Origin: Rhodospirillales bacterium
GTDB taxonomy: Bacteria > Pseudomonadota > Alphaproteobacteria > Rhodospirillales > Casp-alpha2
Length of the DNA stretch: 64,000 nucleotides
NCBI GenBank assembly: GCA_018662225.1
Contig: JABJGO010000070.1
Location: 46,232 to 110,231, forward strand
Direction of reading: 5' to 3'
Shown: one piece after another, positions 8,924 to 17,730 of the stretch
Numbering within the stretch: the first letter of the stretch is position 1
How the letters are laid out: each line of letters starts with the position of its first letter
Program-made: the position numbers and the translations under genes
The notes under the pieces: generated by a model
The model's input: only the letters and a program-made list of their open reading frames with translations
What the model was told of the DNA's origin: nothing
Databases searched by the model: none

Positions 8924-10240
8924 ATGGCTTCCACCATCGACAGAAGCGATCTGTACGACGTGGAAGTCCACGGTCACGCCCCCACGGGAAAGCTGCAACC
9001 AACACCGTGGATGACCGCGCCCGAAACACAAACCCTGTTCGCGGCTTTGGGTGCTGACGGGGCAGAGGTTCGCTTTGTGGGTGGGTGCGTGCGCGACGCG
9101 CTCGCCAATCGACCGGTCAATGATATCGATGTGGCCACCACATCGCGACCCAACGACACTGTGACGTTGCTGGAAAACGCTGGCATTCGCGCCATTCCTA
9201 CAGGTATTGAACACGGTACTGTGACCGCCACCCTGGGCGATCAAACTTTTGAGGTCACCACCTTACGCGAAGATGTGGCAACAGATGGCAGACGGGCCAC
9301 GGTCAGTTACACCGATGATTGGTTCGCTGATGCCAAGCGGCGCGATTTCACCTTCAATGCCATGACCGCCACACTGGATGGTGATGTGTACGACCCATAC
9401 AACGGCATCGCCGATTTAGCTCATGGTCGGGTTCAGTTTATCGGCAAGGCCAAAGACCGTATCGCCGAAGATTATTTGCGAATCCTGAGATTTTTCCGTT
9501 TTCAGGCCACGCATGGCCGACCACCTGCCAACAAGGATGCGCTCAGCGCCTGCCGGCAAGCCGCAGACCAGCTAGCGACCTTGTCCGGCGAGCGGGTAAG
9601 AGCCGAAATGTTGCGCATCCTGGGCACATTGGGCGTGGCTGATACATTGTTGTTGATGCGCGGCGAAGGCGTATTGCAGCAAGTCTTCCCCGAAGCCGGT
9701 GACGTTGGTCGGCTGCGGGCAATGGTGTGGTTGACCACACGGGCCATCAAACTGGACAGCGTGAGCTTTGATCCTATCCTAAATTTAGCCGCCGCCTTGA
9801 CGATTGATGGCGTGGAGACTCTGGCAGACCGCTGGAAGCTTTCGGGCAAAGACCGGACGCGGTTAAAGAAAATGTCAACGCCACTTGAGATAGAACCCGA
9901 TGCGTCCGGTGGTACGGTGCAAAAATATTTATATATTCACGGTGCCGATCAATTGCGCGACCGGGCCTTGTTGGAATGGGCGGGCGAGGTCAGTATGGAT
10001 GCCCGCTTACCCGCGACGCGCACAGCGGCGTGGGTAGCATTGCTTGAACAGGCAGAGACCTGGAACGCATCTGAATTTCCCATATTCCCGCTTACCGGAA
10101 ATGACGTCATGGCGATGGGTATTGATCCCGGACCGCAGGTGGGGGAGTTTCTCGCACACGCCAGAGACTGGTGGTGCGACGGCGGGTTTGTAGCCAGTAA
10201 AGACGAATGTCTGCATCACCTGAGCAAAATCGTGGACTAG
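8924..10240 (+). CDS. cca: CCA tRNA nucleotidyltransferase / poly(A) polymerase family
   Basis: A protein of about 438 residues. It has the class II nucleotidyltransferase signature: VRFVGGCVRDALANRPVND with the catalytic DID/DVA carboxylates, RRDFTFNAM, and YLRILRFFRF. It adds or repairs the 3' CCA of tRNAs; some family members polyadenylate RNA, and sequence alone does not separate these roles. I chose the ATG at 8924, just after the DUF6111 stop; the frame is open further upstream but only within that gene. Confidence 0.92.
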   Translation: MASTIDRSDLYDVEVHGHAPTGKLQPTPWMTAPETQTLFAALGADGAEVRFVGGCVRDALANRPVNDIDVATTSRPNDTVTLLENAGIRAIPTGIEHGTVTATLGDQTFEVTTLREDVATDGRRATVSYTDDWFADAKRRDFTFNAMTATLDGDVYDPYNGIADLAHGRVQFIGKAKDRIAEDYLRILRFFRFQATHGRPPANKDALSACRQAADQLATLSGERVRAEMLRILGTLGVADTLLLMRGEGVLQQVFPEAGDVGRLRAMVWLTTRAIKLDSVSFDPILNLAAALTIDGVETLADRWKLSGKDRTRLKKMSTPLEIEPDASGGTVQKYLYIHGADQLRDRALLEWAGEVSMDARLPATRTAAWVALLEQAETWNASEFPIFPLTGNDVMAMGIDPGPQVGEFLAHARDWWCDGGFVASKDECLHHLSKIVD

Positions 10241-10314
10241 GTGTTTCAAGACCCCCCATTTCCAATTATCATGTGCCGATTCGAACAAATAGAACTGACC
10301 GAGTGGGAACGCCT

Positions 10315-11370
10315 ATGAAGGTGATGGTTATTGGCGGCAATCAGATAAAGTATTTCGCATCCCGGTACTATGCGTTCGCCAACAAGCTCGTCAACGGCCT
10401 GACCCGCAACAACCATGCGGTTGTGCGCTTTTTTGATCGCGATGTGGCGCGGCTGGATAATGTGCTTCGCTCCCGCGTGTTCGGTGTCAAAGGCGCCAAC
10501 AAGGAGTTGCTGCAACAAGCCGCCACGCTTAAGCCGGACTTATTTCTGTTTATCCATGCCGATGTGATAGAGCCCCGTACAGTTTTACGGCTGCGCGAAA
10601 ATCACCGAGGTGCAAAGTTTGCTCAAATTTCTATCGACGCCATTTTCACCCCCAGAAACGTCAAATTCATCAACACCAAAAGCCACTTGATGGACGCGAC
10701 TTTTGTGACCACGGCGGGTGAAGGCCTGAAGAAAATATCAGGTGGCAAACCAGCCTACTACATCCCCAATGTAACAGACCCATCCATAGAAACGGGCCGG
10801 GCATTTGATGCTGATTGCGAAACCGACCTGTTCTTCGCCTGCGGCTCGTTTGAGCCAGGTGGCCATGACCCGCGTAAAGAAACCCTTGATGCGGTCCGCG
10901 AACAACTGCCGGATATCAAGGCCGATTTCACCATAGCCGGTCGGAAAGGTGGCCTGTGGGGCGACGAATATATCGAGGCGTTGAGCCAAAGCAGATGCGG
11001 CCTCAATCTGTCGCGCGAGCGGGACGGGCCGCACCACCCATCGTCACCAGAAGACTTATACGTGTATTCATCAGACCGCATCTCACATCTCACCGGAAAT
11101 GGCATTCTCACCTTCAGCCACAAGAAATTCGGTCTGGACAGATTATTCACCGACGATGAGATGGTTTTCTTCGACTCCAACGATGATCTGGCCACAAAGA
11201 TTTCTCATTATCTGGGCAACGATGACGCCCGTCGCCGGGTCGCCAGGAACGGTTGGGAGAAATCCCATGGCGAACTTAACGAACGCCTGGCCGCGCAATT
11301 TATTGAAGATGTGTTATGCCGCGAGAAATTGACCCACCCTTACATCTGGCCAACCGAAAAAGTCATATAA
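10315..11370 (+). CDS. Glycosyltransferase, CgeB-like (GT4-type C-terminal domain)
   Basis: A protein of about 351 residues. The N-terminal half starts with the Rossmann-like MKVMVIGGNQIKYFASRYYA. The C-terminal half has the glycosyl-transferase pattern CGLNLSRERDG, YSSDRISHLTGNGILTF and a closing helix, as in the CgeB/Glyco_trans_1_2 family. The donor and acceptor are unknown; a surface polysaccharide or protein glycan is likely. I chose the ATG at 10315, with GGGA upstream. It ends 8 bases inside the convergent inositol-monophosphatase-like gene. Confidence 0.75.
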   Translation: MKVMVIGGNQIKYFASRYYAFANKLVNGLTRNNHAVVRFFDRDVARLDNVLRSRVFGVKGANKELLQQAATLKPDLFLFIHADVIEPRTVLRLRENHRGAKFAQISIDAIFTPRNVKFINTKSHLMDATFVTTAGEGLKKISGGKPAYYIPNVTDPSIETGRAFDADCETDLFFACGSFEPGGHDPRKETLDAVREQLPDIKADFTIAGRKGGLWGDEYIEALSQSRCGLNLSRERDGPHHPSSPEDLYVYSSDRISHLTGNGILTFSHKKFGLDRLFTDDEMVFFDSNDDLATKISHYLGNDDARRRVARNGWEKSHGELNERLAAQFIEDVLCREKLTHPYIWPTEKVI

Positions 11371-12175
11371 GCGCAACACCCGGCACCACCAGATCGTGAA
11401 TAGCAGTCCAGGTATCCGCATCTGTTGCTTCCAGCAACCCCGTCCGGCCATCCGCCGGTTTATAGTCGGAGCCATCCAGCCGCGCCACATGGCCACCGGC
11501 CTCAGCCGTCATCAAAGCCCCTGCCGCGTGGTCCCAGGGCAGCGTTCTGTAATACAGAACAAAATGCTTATCGCCTTCCAGAAGCGATAGGTATTCGTGC
11601 CCCGCACACATGGTGGCGGACACATGCGCAAACCGTGACTTGGACTCTTCTGCCGGACCTTTCAGGTCATCAGGCAGGAACCTGGTCAAAATTCCACCAT
11701 GCATGAGATGGACGGCTGGCGCTGGTTTCAGTCGGACCACCTCACCATTCAACCGACACCCACGGCCCCGTTCGGCCACCGCCATGCGATCACCGAGCGG
11801 ATCGTAAATCCAACCGGCCTGCGTCTCGCCGCCCTTAACCAGCGCCACCATGACGGCAAACGCCGGATTACCCGAAGCGAAATTCCCGGTGCCATCCAAG
11901 GGATCAATCACCCAGACCGGATCGCTACCGTTCAGGCGGTCCAGAACACTGGCATCGTCAAAAGTCATTTCCTCACCCACCAGAACGGCGTCCGGCATAA
12001 TCTTCAAAAGCCCCGCACTGAGGCGTGCTTCAGATGCATGGTCGGCGACCGTCACCACATCGCCGGGTGATTTCTCCATAATCTCGTCATCCGCCAACCT
12101 GCGGAACCGGGGTACGATCTCGGTAGCTGCCACCTCGCGGATCAGGTCTTCTACTTGGTCGAAGGGAATGGTCAC
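11363..12175 (-). CDS. Inositol monophosphatase family protein
   Basis: A 270-residue protein with the three metal-site motifs of the lithium-sensitive phosphatase family: [19 protein letters not shown] and [16 protein letters not shown]. Members hydrolyse inositol phosphates, histidinol phosphate or 3'-phosphoadenosine 5'-phosphate, and the substrate here cannot be told from the sequence. The start overlaps the hemF stop by 4 bases, so it is probably co-transcribed with trmL and hemF. Confidence 0.88.
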   Translation of the reverse strand: MTIPFDQVEDLIREVAATEIVPRFRRLADDEIMEKSPGDVVTVADHASEARLSAGLLKIMPDAVLVGEEMTFDDASVLDRLNGSDPVWVIDPLDGTGNFASGNPAFAVMVALVKGGETQAGWIYDPLGDRMAVAERGRGCRLNGEVVRLKPAPAVHLMHGGILTRFLPDDLKGPAEESKSRFAHVSATMCAGHEYLSLLEGDKHFVLYYRTLPWDHAAGALMTAEAGGHVARLDGSDYKPADGRTGLLEATDADTWTAIHDLVVPGVALI

Positions 12176-13095
12176 GGCCAGGCTACATCGGGCGGCATGG
12201 ACATCAAAATGGCATCCGTATTGCCGCCGGTTTTCAAGCCGAACAGCGTGCCCCGGTCATACAACAGGTTGAATTCCACATAACGGCCCCGCTTGATGCG
12301 CTGGGCCTGACGTTCTTCGTCCGTCCACGGCTGGTCAAATTTCTGACGAACCAGCGCCGGGTACACGTCACCGAAAGCCCGGCCCACATCCTGGGTGAAG
12401 GCAAAGTCCGCTTCCCAGTCACCAGTGTTTAGATTGTCATAGAATATACCGCCGACCCCGCGCGGCTCCTGTCGGTGGGGCAGGTAGAAATAATCATCAC
12501 ACCAAGCCTTGAACTTGTCATAGTCCGCCACGTCGCTATGGGCATCACAAGCTGATTTATAGGCGGCGTGAAATTGTGCCGTCTCGGCATCGTTCTCAAA
12601 CACCGGCGTCAGATCACCACCGCCACCAAACCAGCCCGATGTGGTCACGATCATTCGGGTATTCATGTGGGCCGCGGGAACGTGAGGCGATCGGGGATGG
12701 ATCACCACCGACACGCCAGACGCCCAGAACCGCGGATCATCTTTGGCGCCCGGAATGCGCTCTCTCATTTCGGCAGAGAATTCACCCGATACGGTGGACA
12801 CATTCACACCGGCTTTCTCAAACACCCGGCCTTCGCGCATGACACTCATCACGCCGCCACCGCCGTCCGTGCCGCCGCGCATCACATCATCACCGCTGCG
12901 GGCCTGATCGGCCGCGCCGCCCCGGTTCCACGTCGTGCGCTCAAACCGTCCGGCGGCAAGGTCACTCATGCCGTTTGGACCGGACGTATCATCCTCGCAA
13001 CGCTCCAGCGCCGAACAGAGCTGATCGCGGAAATCGCGAAACCATGCTTCGGCCTGCCCTTTGCGGTCGTCGGTGAATATGTTTTGTTCAGACAA
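12172..13095 (-). CDS. hemF: Oxygen-dependent coproporphyrinogen III oxidase
   Basis: A protein of about 307 residues that converts coproporphyrinogen III to protoporphyrinogen IX in heme synthesis. Recognisable segments are [71 protein letters not shown] and [16 protein letters not shown]. For the start I favour a TTG at 13095, because AGAGGA lies 8 bases upstream of it; an ATG at 13119 and another at 13134 are possible but lack a ribosome site and overlap trmL more. The gene overlaps the end of trmL by 8 bases. Confidence 0.93.
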   Translation of the reverse strand: MSEQNIFTDDRKGQAEAWFRDFRDQLCSALERCEDDTSGPNGMSDLAAGRFERTTWNRGGAADQARSGDDVMRGGTDGGGGVMSVMREGRVFEKAGVNVSTVSGEFSAEMRERIPGAKDDPRFWASGVSVVIHPRSPHVPAAHMNTRMIVTTSGWFGGGGDLTPVFENDAETAQFHAAYKSACDAHSDVADYDKFKAWCDDYFYLPHRQEPRGVGGIFYDNLNTGDWEADFAFTQDVGRAFGDVYPALVRQKFDQPWTDEERQAQRIKRGRYVEFNLLYDRGTLFGLKTGGNTDAILMSMPPDVAWP

Positions 13096-13582
13096 TAACT
13101 GGTTCCTCTGGATAAGCATTGGGTGGGTAAGCATTGAGCTGGCGTAACGCCTCACCCAATACCATAGCGGCACTCATGGCCACATTAATAGAGCGCATCG
13201 TCGGTGCCATGGGAATGCGAATGCGCGCCGATGCTGCCTCATGCACATGCCCCGGCACACCGGCGCTTTCCCGACCCAATAGCAGAACGTCATTATTTTG
13301 ATACGAAAAATCTGTATGGGACTGCTCGGCCTTGGTGCTGAGCAGAATGATACGTCCTTCATTGGCCGTATTGGTTGCATCAAATGCCGACCATGACGCA
13401 TGACGAACCAACGCCACGTGATCCAGATAATCCATACCCGACCGGCGCATCTTTTTCTCATCCCACACAAAACCGCACGGCTCGATCACATCCACCCCAA
13501 CGTCCATACACGCCGCCAGTCGCAACACCGTACCAGTGTTTTGCGGAATATCAGGTTCATACAGGGCGAGGCGGATTGTCAT
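13088..13582 (-). CDS. trmL: tRNA (cytidine/uridine 34-2'-O)-methyltransferase
   Basis: A 164-residue SPOUT-family methyltransferase, the usual size for TrmL. It begins with [20 protein letters not shown] (the N-terminal half of the knot) and has [10 protein letters not shown] and the closing [19 protein letters not shown], which form the deep trefoil knot and bind S-adenosylmethionine. It modifies the wobble base of certain leucine tRNAs. First gene of trmL-hemF-monophosphatase. The upstream region holds a perfect 25-base inverted repeat. Confidence 0.92.
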   Translation of the reverse strand: MTIRLALYEPDIPQNTGTVLRLAACMDVGVDVIEPCGFVWDEKKMRRSGMDYLDHVALVRHASWSAFDATNTANEGRIILLSTKAEQSHTDFSYQNNDVLLLGRESAGVPGHVHEAASARIRIPMAPTMRSINVAMSAAMVLGEALRQLNAYPPNAYPEEPVIV

Positions 13583-13615
13583 ATACGTTATTTACTCACA
13601 TTCAGATATCAATCA

Positions 13616-13640
13616 AATGTCTACAATCCCTGTAGACATT
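13616..13640. repeat. Perfect inverted repeat upstream of trmL
   Basis: AATGTCTACA, five bases (ATCCC), then TGTAGACATT: perfect 10-base arms. It starts 34 bases upstream of the trmL start codon. It could be an operator or an RNA hairpin in the trmL leader. There is no T-run on either side that would make it a terminator. Confidence 0.6.
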
Positions 13641-13713
13641 CAGCCACATTTAAACCAATTCGGGTGGTTTTATCACTAAATTCGTCATCATAACATATTG
13701 AATTCACATGATT

Positions 13714-13753
13714 TGTAGACGTTTGTTCACATTCTTGGACTTTCCCGTCTACA
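13714..13753. repeat. Second GTCTACA inverted repeat
   Basis: TGTAGACG at 13714-13721 and CGTCTACA at 13746-13753 form perfect 8-base arms with 24 bases between them. The core word is the same as in the perfect palindrome 75 bases away, giving four copies within 140 bases. Confidence 0.5.
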
Positions 13754-13891
13754 GCACAGCCAAACCCCTGCTTCCCGCACCAAATATTAATAAGGTATAT
13801 ATGCCTATATTTTCGAAATGCAAGGGGTGATGGGAACTTTATTTTCGATTCCGACTGGAGCGGTGTGATCGTGGCACTCTTGCTACGTTTT

Positions 13892-14002
13892 GAACCACAG
13901 AGACACAGAGGCACAGAGGCACAGAGAAAAAATAAAAAGAAACCCCATATGCATCGTTCGGAAAGATAGCTTTCCTCTATGTCTCTGTGTCTCTGTGGTT
14001 AA
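13892..14002. repeat. CCACAGAG palindromic repeat, copy 1
   Basis: The left arm begins GAACCACAGAGACACAGAG and repeats GCACAGAG twice more. The right arm (about 13970-14002) ends TCTCTGTGTCTCTGTGGTT, its reverse complement. The centre is AT-rich and not shared with copy 2. The element can form a long hairpin. I recall the same family of palindromes from many unrelated bacterial genomes, where it produces spurious short proteins beginning NHRDTE. Confidence 0.8.
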
Positions 14003-14015
14003 CCTTTCTCACCCA

Positions 14016-14474
14016 TCACTGAGCCAACTTTCTCTGCCAGTGCCCGTCGGCGTCCAGTATCCGCTTATCGGTGTCGGTCTGCCACCGCACCCGGCCCGCA
14101 TTATGACCGAACAGGTACAGCTTGCCATCGATGATGCGCCAGACCTCGGGATCAATATTGCTGAGATTGCCCAGGCTCATCTGATTGGAGCAATAGCCGC
14201 CGTACTGAGGCGCAAAAGCTTCCGGATTATCCGCAAAGCGCTGGCGATTGGCAGCACTGGAAAACAGCCACGTGGCCCCTTTCCAGTCGACCGCATGACT
14301 TGCATCGCCCAGAACGGCTTCGGACTGGTCGAAATAACTAACCGCATCATACCCCCCAATCGCCGTCCCCCCGAAGAAACTCATATTGATTTCTTCAAAG
14401 GCCGCAGCAGGCCGCGTGATGATCGCCAGCAGGGCGAAGGTGAGGAGTATGGGGCTGATGCGATGTATGGTCAT
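14016..14474 (-). CDS. Secreted YHS domain protein
   Basis: A 152-residue protein with a signal peptide (TFALLAIITRPAAA, cleaved near residue 25) and a YHS domain: GGYDAVSYFDQSEAVLG, WKGATWLFSSAANRQRF, NPEAFAPQYGGYCS. YHS domains often bind metals or accompany copper and toluene-oxygenase proteins; the single cysteine in YGGYC is conserved in this exported subgroup. It is probably periplasmic, with unknown function. The gene lies alone between two copies of the CCACAGAG palindrome. Confidence 0.8.
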   Translation of the reverse strand: MTIHRISPILLTFALLAIITRPAAAFEEINMSFFGGTAIGGYDAVSYFDQSEAVLGDASHAVDWKGATWLFSSAANRQRFADNPEAFAPQYGGYCSNQMSLGNLSNIDPEVWRIIDGKLYLFGHNAGRVRWQTDTDKRILDADGHWQRKLAQ

Positions 14475-15032
14475 GGGTTGATTGTATCCTCATTCACCTC
14501 AATTTCAACTAATGGTGCGGCAACCACAAACCGAGCTACCGGAGCATTGAGCGATATGCGCAAGCCACAGGACACCGGGCTGTGGTGACGTTAGAACCAA
14601 CGGTTAAGTATTGAACCACAGAGAAGACGAGGCACAGAGAAAGGATAAGAATTTAAAATAAGGGGAAGTGTATTTCCTCTGTGTCTCTGTGTCTCTGTGG
14701 TTTATCTTTTCCGAGCATAGCCGTTCTGAACTCCTACCCGCCTTTTTATAAACCACACACAGCTTATTCCCGTCCGGGCCCGCGCACGTAGGCACCGTAA
14801 TAGCCCTCGTGTTATTAAACCTTTCATTTGCCCCTTTTGTTTCAGTGGGCTTTGCAGTATATCGTCTGCGGCTCAGGCATATAAACATGTGCTATAAAAA
14901 AAATGCACAAACCCGCTGTAAATCATTGGTTTACCCGGCAAAACTGTTAAGCTGAGCCGCATACGACCCTGTGGTATCCTGCGTTATGCATGGATGCCAC
15001 TTATTTCAGGACCGCATCAGAGGGGATTTTTG
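14475..15032. other. Gene-poor interval upstream of petABC
   Basis: About 560 bases containing the second CCACAGAG palindrome (14613-14703) and the region that must carry the petABC promoter. I do not see a convincing -35/-10 pair. A frame at 14604-14888 on the minus strand reads through the palindrome and is not credible as a gene. Confidence 0.6.
14613..14703. repeat. CCACAGAG palindromic repeat, copy 2
   Basis: The left arm GAACCACAGAG...AGGCACAGAGAAAGG begins at 14613. The right arm (about 14673-14703) reads CCTCTGTGTCTCTGTGTCTC and then TGTGGTTT. It has the same outer arms as copy 1 but a different AT-rich centre. Together the copies bracket the YHS gene at a distance of about 610 bases. 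Confidence 0.8.
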
Positions 15033-15590
15033 ATGTCAGATACCGCAAATCCTGCGGCCGGCGTTTCCGACGAGGAAGAGAAAAGCCGACGCGATTTTTT
15101 GATTGTTGCCACAAGCGTGGTTGGTGGATTGGGGACGGCGCTTGCCGTTTGGCCCTTTGTCCATTCGATGAACCCGGCCAAGGATACGTTGGCCATGTCA
15201 ACAACCGAGGTTGATCTGGAGCCGATCGAAGAAGGCCAGAGCATCACCGTCACATGGCAGGGTAAACCCGTCTTTGTGCGTAACCGCACCGCAGATGAAA
15301 TTGAGGTTGCCCGCAGCGTCAAAACCGCTGATATGATCGACCCCGAATCCGATGAGGACCGGGTCCAGAAAGATGAATGGCTGATCATGGTCGGGGTCTG
15401 TACCCATCTGGGTTGCATCCCGCTCGGACAGAAAGCAAGCGAGCCGAAAGGTGACTACAACGGCTGGTTCTGCCCCTGTCACGGATCGCATTACGATACG
15501 TCTGGTCGCATCCGCAAGGGTCCCGCGCCGAAGAACCTGCCGGTTCCGGCCTACCAATTCCTCGACGATACAACCGTCAAGATCGGGTAA
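15033..15590 (+). CDS. petA: Ubiquinol-cytochrome c reductase Rieske iron-sulfur subunit
   Basis: A protein of about 185 residues. It has a twin-arginine-type N-terminus (SRRDFL) leading into one membrane anchor, then the Rieske domain with the two cluster-binding boxes CTHLGCIPLG and CPCHGSHYD. It carries the 2Fe-2S cluster that takes electrons from ubiquinol in the bc1 complex. I chose the ATG at 15033 (MSDTANP) because AGAGGGGA lies upstream; the frame also runs back to 14994. First gene of petABC; 12 bases separate it from petB. Confidence 0.96.
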   Translation: MSDTANPAAGVSDEEEKSRRDFLIVATSVVGGLGTALAVWPFVHSMNPAKDTLAMSTTEVDLEPIEEGQSITVTWQGKPVFVRNRTADEIEVARSVKTADMIDPESDEDRVQKDEWLIMVGVCTHLGCIPLGQKASEPKGDYNGWFCPCHGSHYDTSGRIRKGPAPKNLPVPAYQFLDDTTVKIG

Positions 15591-15602
15591 GGAGACTAAA
15601 AC

Positions 15603-16874
15603 ATGTCCTCTAAATTTTTTGAAAACCCGGTCATCAAGTGGGTCGAATACCGTATGCCGGTGTTTACCTTCCTTGATCATTCCCTGGGTAGCAGTTACCC
15701 CACACCGAAGAACCTGAACTACTGGTGGAACTTCGGATCCCTCGCTGGCCTGGTGCTGGTTATCATGATCGTCAGCGGCATTGTGCTGGCCATGAACTAC
15801 ACCCCCCATGTGGATTATGCGTTCGAGTCCGTAGAACGCATCATGCGCGATGTGAACTATGGCTGGTTGATCCGCTATATTCATATGAACGGTGGTTCGG
15901 CGTTCTTTATCTGCGTCTATATTCACCTGTTCCGCGGCATGTACTTCGGTTCCTACAAAGAGCCCCGCGAATTGCTGTGGATTCTCGGCGTATTCATTCT
16001 GTTGGCTATGATGGCCACCGCCTTTATGGGCTACGTTCTGCCCTGGGGTCAGATGAGCTTCTGGGGAGCAACGGTTATTACCAACCTGTTCTCCGCTATC
16101 CCGTTTGTGGGCGATTCAATCGTCACACTGCTGTGGGGTGGTTTCTCGGTTGATAACCCAACCCTGAACCGGTTCTTCGCGCTGCATTACTTGTTGCCGT
16201 TCGTCATTGTTGGCTTGGTTGTTTTCCACATTTGGGCGCTACATATGCATCGCTCAAACAACCCGCTGGGCGTTGACGTCAAAGGCCCTGAAGACATGAT
16301 CCCGTTCCACCCCTACTACACGGTCAAAGACCTGTTCGGTATGGGCGTGTTCATGGTTCTGTTCATGTTCTTCGTGTTCTACGCGCCGAACTTCTTTGGT
16401 GAGCCGGACAACTACATCAAAGCCAACCCCATGGTCACACCGCCACACATCGTGCCGGAATGGTACTTCCTGCCGTATTACGCCATCCTTCGCGCGTTCA
16501 CGACAGACTTCTTCCTGTTCCAGATCGTATCACTGGGTGGTTTCCTGATGGACGCTAAACTGGCTGGTGTACTTGCCATGTTCGCATCCATTCTGCTGCT
16601 GCTGTTGTTGCCGTGGCTGGATCGTTCCAAGGTACGCAGTAACCGCTTCCGTCCCATCAACCTGTGGTTCTTCTGGATTTTCTTCATCGATTGTATCTTT
16701 TTGGGATACATCGGTGGCAAGCCAGCAGAAGGCAGCTTCATCATCATGGGGCAGATTGCGACCACATACTACTTTGCCCATATTGTTATTCTGATACCGC
16801 TGATCAGCATATTGGAACGTCCGAAACCAATCCCGGAAAGTATCAGCTCTGCTGTTACATCGGCCGGTCACTAG
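15603..16874 (+). CDS. petB: Cytochrome b of the bc1 complex
   Basis: A 423-residue integral membrane protein with eight predicted helices. The heme-ligand histidines lie in [19 protein letters not shown] (helix B) and in [20 protein letters not shown] (helix D). The quinol-oxidation PEWY motif is present as [14 protein letters not shown]. It has the length and features of a full-length, unsplit bacterial cytochrome b. AAGGAG lies just upstream of the ATG. Confidence 0.97.
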   Translation: MSSKFFENPVIKWVEYRMPVFTFLDHSLGSSYPTPKNLNYWWNFGSLAGLVLVIMIVSGIVLAMNYTPHVDYAFESVERIMRDVNYGWLIRYIHMNGGSAFFICVYIHLFRGMYFGSYKEPRELLWILGVFILLAMMATAFMGYVLPWGQMSFWGATVITNLFSAIPFVGDSIVTLLWGGFSVDNPTLNRFFALHYLLPFVIVGLVVFHIWALHMHRSNNPLGVDVKGPEDMIPFHPYYTVKDLFGMGVFMVLFMFFVFYAPNFFGEPDNYIKANPMVTPPHIVPEWYFLPYYAILRAFTTDFFLFQIVSLGGFLMDAKLAGVLAMFASILLLLLLPWLDRSKVRSNRFRPINLWFFWIFFIDCIFLGYIGGKPAEGSFIIMGQIATTYYFAHIVILIPLISILERPKPIPESISSAVTSAGH

Positions 16875-16893
16875 GTAGGAAAGGATAAAGAAA

Positions 16894-17670
16894 ATGAAAA
16901 AAGTTATTCTTTCAGCCTTCGCAGCAGTTTCCCTGATCATGGGCACTGTTACGATCACCGGACCCGCCGAAGCCGCACCTGGTGCAAAACCACCAGCACA
17001 GGATTGGTCATGGCAGGGTCCGTTTGGCACCTTTGACCGCCCGTCCTTACGTCGTGGTTTACAGGTCTATTCGGAAGTGTGCAGCGGTTGTCACAGCCTC
17101 AATCTGGTTGCTTACCGCGCGCTGGGTGAGGTCGGCTTCTCCATTGACGAAATCAAAGCCTTTGCTTCGGAATTCGAAGTGGTCGATGGTCCCGATGAAG
17201 ATGGTGAAATGTTCGACCGTGAAGCAATACCTTCCGATATGTTCGTATCGCCGTTTGAAAACGAGAACGCTGCACGCGCGTCCAACAATGGTGCCATGCC
17301 GCCTGATCTGTCACTCATGACCAAAGCACGGTTTAACGGACCTGATTACCTTCTGGCGCTGTTGACCGGCTATGAGGAAGATGCCCCTGCGGGCGTGGAA
17401 CTCATGGATGGCATGAGCTACAACCATTATTTCCCCGGTAATCAGATCGCCATGGCCATGCCCATCGATGACGACAGCGTTGAATACGCCGACGGCACCG
17501 AAGCAACGCAAGACCAGATCGCACGCGATGTGGTGACCTTCCTGGCATGGGCGGCTGAGCCTGAGCTTGAAGAGCGCAAGCGTCTGGGCATTAAGGTTAT
17601 GATCTTCCTGATCTTCCTGACGGGTCTTCTATACGCCCTGAAACGGAAAGTATGGGCGGATCAGCACTGA
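16894..17670 (+). CDS. petC: Cytochrome c1 of the bc1 complex
   Basis: A 258-residue protein with a cleavable signal peptide (ends near PAEAAPG), the covalent heme motif CSGCHS, the YNHYFPGNQIAMAMP segment that supplies the methionine ligand, and a C-terminal membrane anchor (MIFLIFLTGLLYALKRKVW). It passes electrons from the Rieske protein to soluble or membrane cytochrome c. It is preceded by AGGAAAGGA. The operon ends at the hairpin terminator at 17698. Confidence 0.96.
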   Translation: MKKVILSAFAAVSLIMGTVTITGPAEAAPGAKPPAQDWSWQGPFGTFDRPSLRRGLQVYSEVCSGCHSLNLVAYRALGEVGFSIDEIKAFASEFEVVDGPDEDGEMFDREAIPSDMFVSPFENENAARASNNGAMPPDLSLMTKARFNGPDYLLALLTGYEEDAPAGVELMDGMSYNHYFPGNQIAMAMPIDDDSVEYADGTEATQDQIARDVVTFLAWAAEPELEERKRLGIKVMIFLIFLTGLLYALKRKVWADQH

Positions 17671-17697
17671 TCTGAATTCAGAGCACTTAAAACAAAA

Positions 17698-17730
17698 ACG
17701 GCCCCATAAACATTGTGGGGCCGTTTTTTT
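17698..17730 (+). terminator. Rho-independent terminator after petABC (probably bidirectional)
   Basis: ACGGCCCCA, an eight- to nine-base loop, TGGGGCCGT, then seven or more T. An A-run on the 5' side means it could also stop transcription from the minus strand, where the sulfotransferase pseudogene ends. Confidence 0.9.

Larger units (their letters stand above)
13583..14015. other. Gene-poor interval between trmL and the YHS gene
   Basis: About 430 bases without a convincing gene, AT-rich in its middle. It contains two inverted-repeat pairs of a GTCTACA word (13616-13640 and 13714-13753) and the first CCACAGAG palindrome (13892-14002). Open frames here begin or end in the palindrome and read NHRDTE-type or its reverse peptides, which are spurious. 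Confidence 0.7.

Noticed and set aside
12568..13098. 176-residue plus-strand frame within hemF
   Set aside because: It is antisense to a strongly supported hemF gene and has no ribosome site or family pattern.
13621..13914. 97-residue minus-strand frame upstream of trmL
   Set aside because: It begins inside the CCACAGAG palindrome (its first residues are the reverse-strand reading of it), lacks a ribosome site and has no recognisable pattern.
13890..14588. 232-residue plus-strand frame opening NHRDTEAQRHREK
   Set aside because: The opening is the translated palindrome, a known source of spurious proteins, and the rest is antisense to the well-supported YHS gene.
14604..14888. 94-residue minus-strand frame through the second palindrome
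   Set aside because: It reads NHRDTETQRK from the repeat and has no start signal or family pattern.
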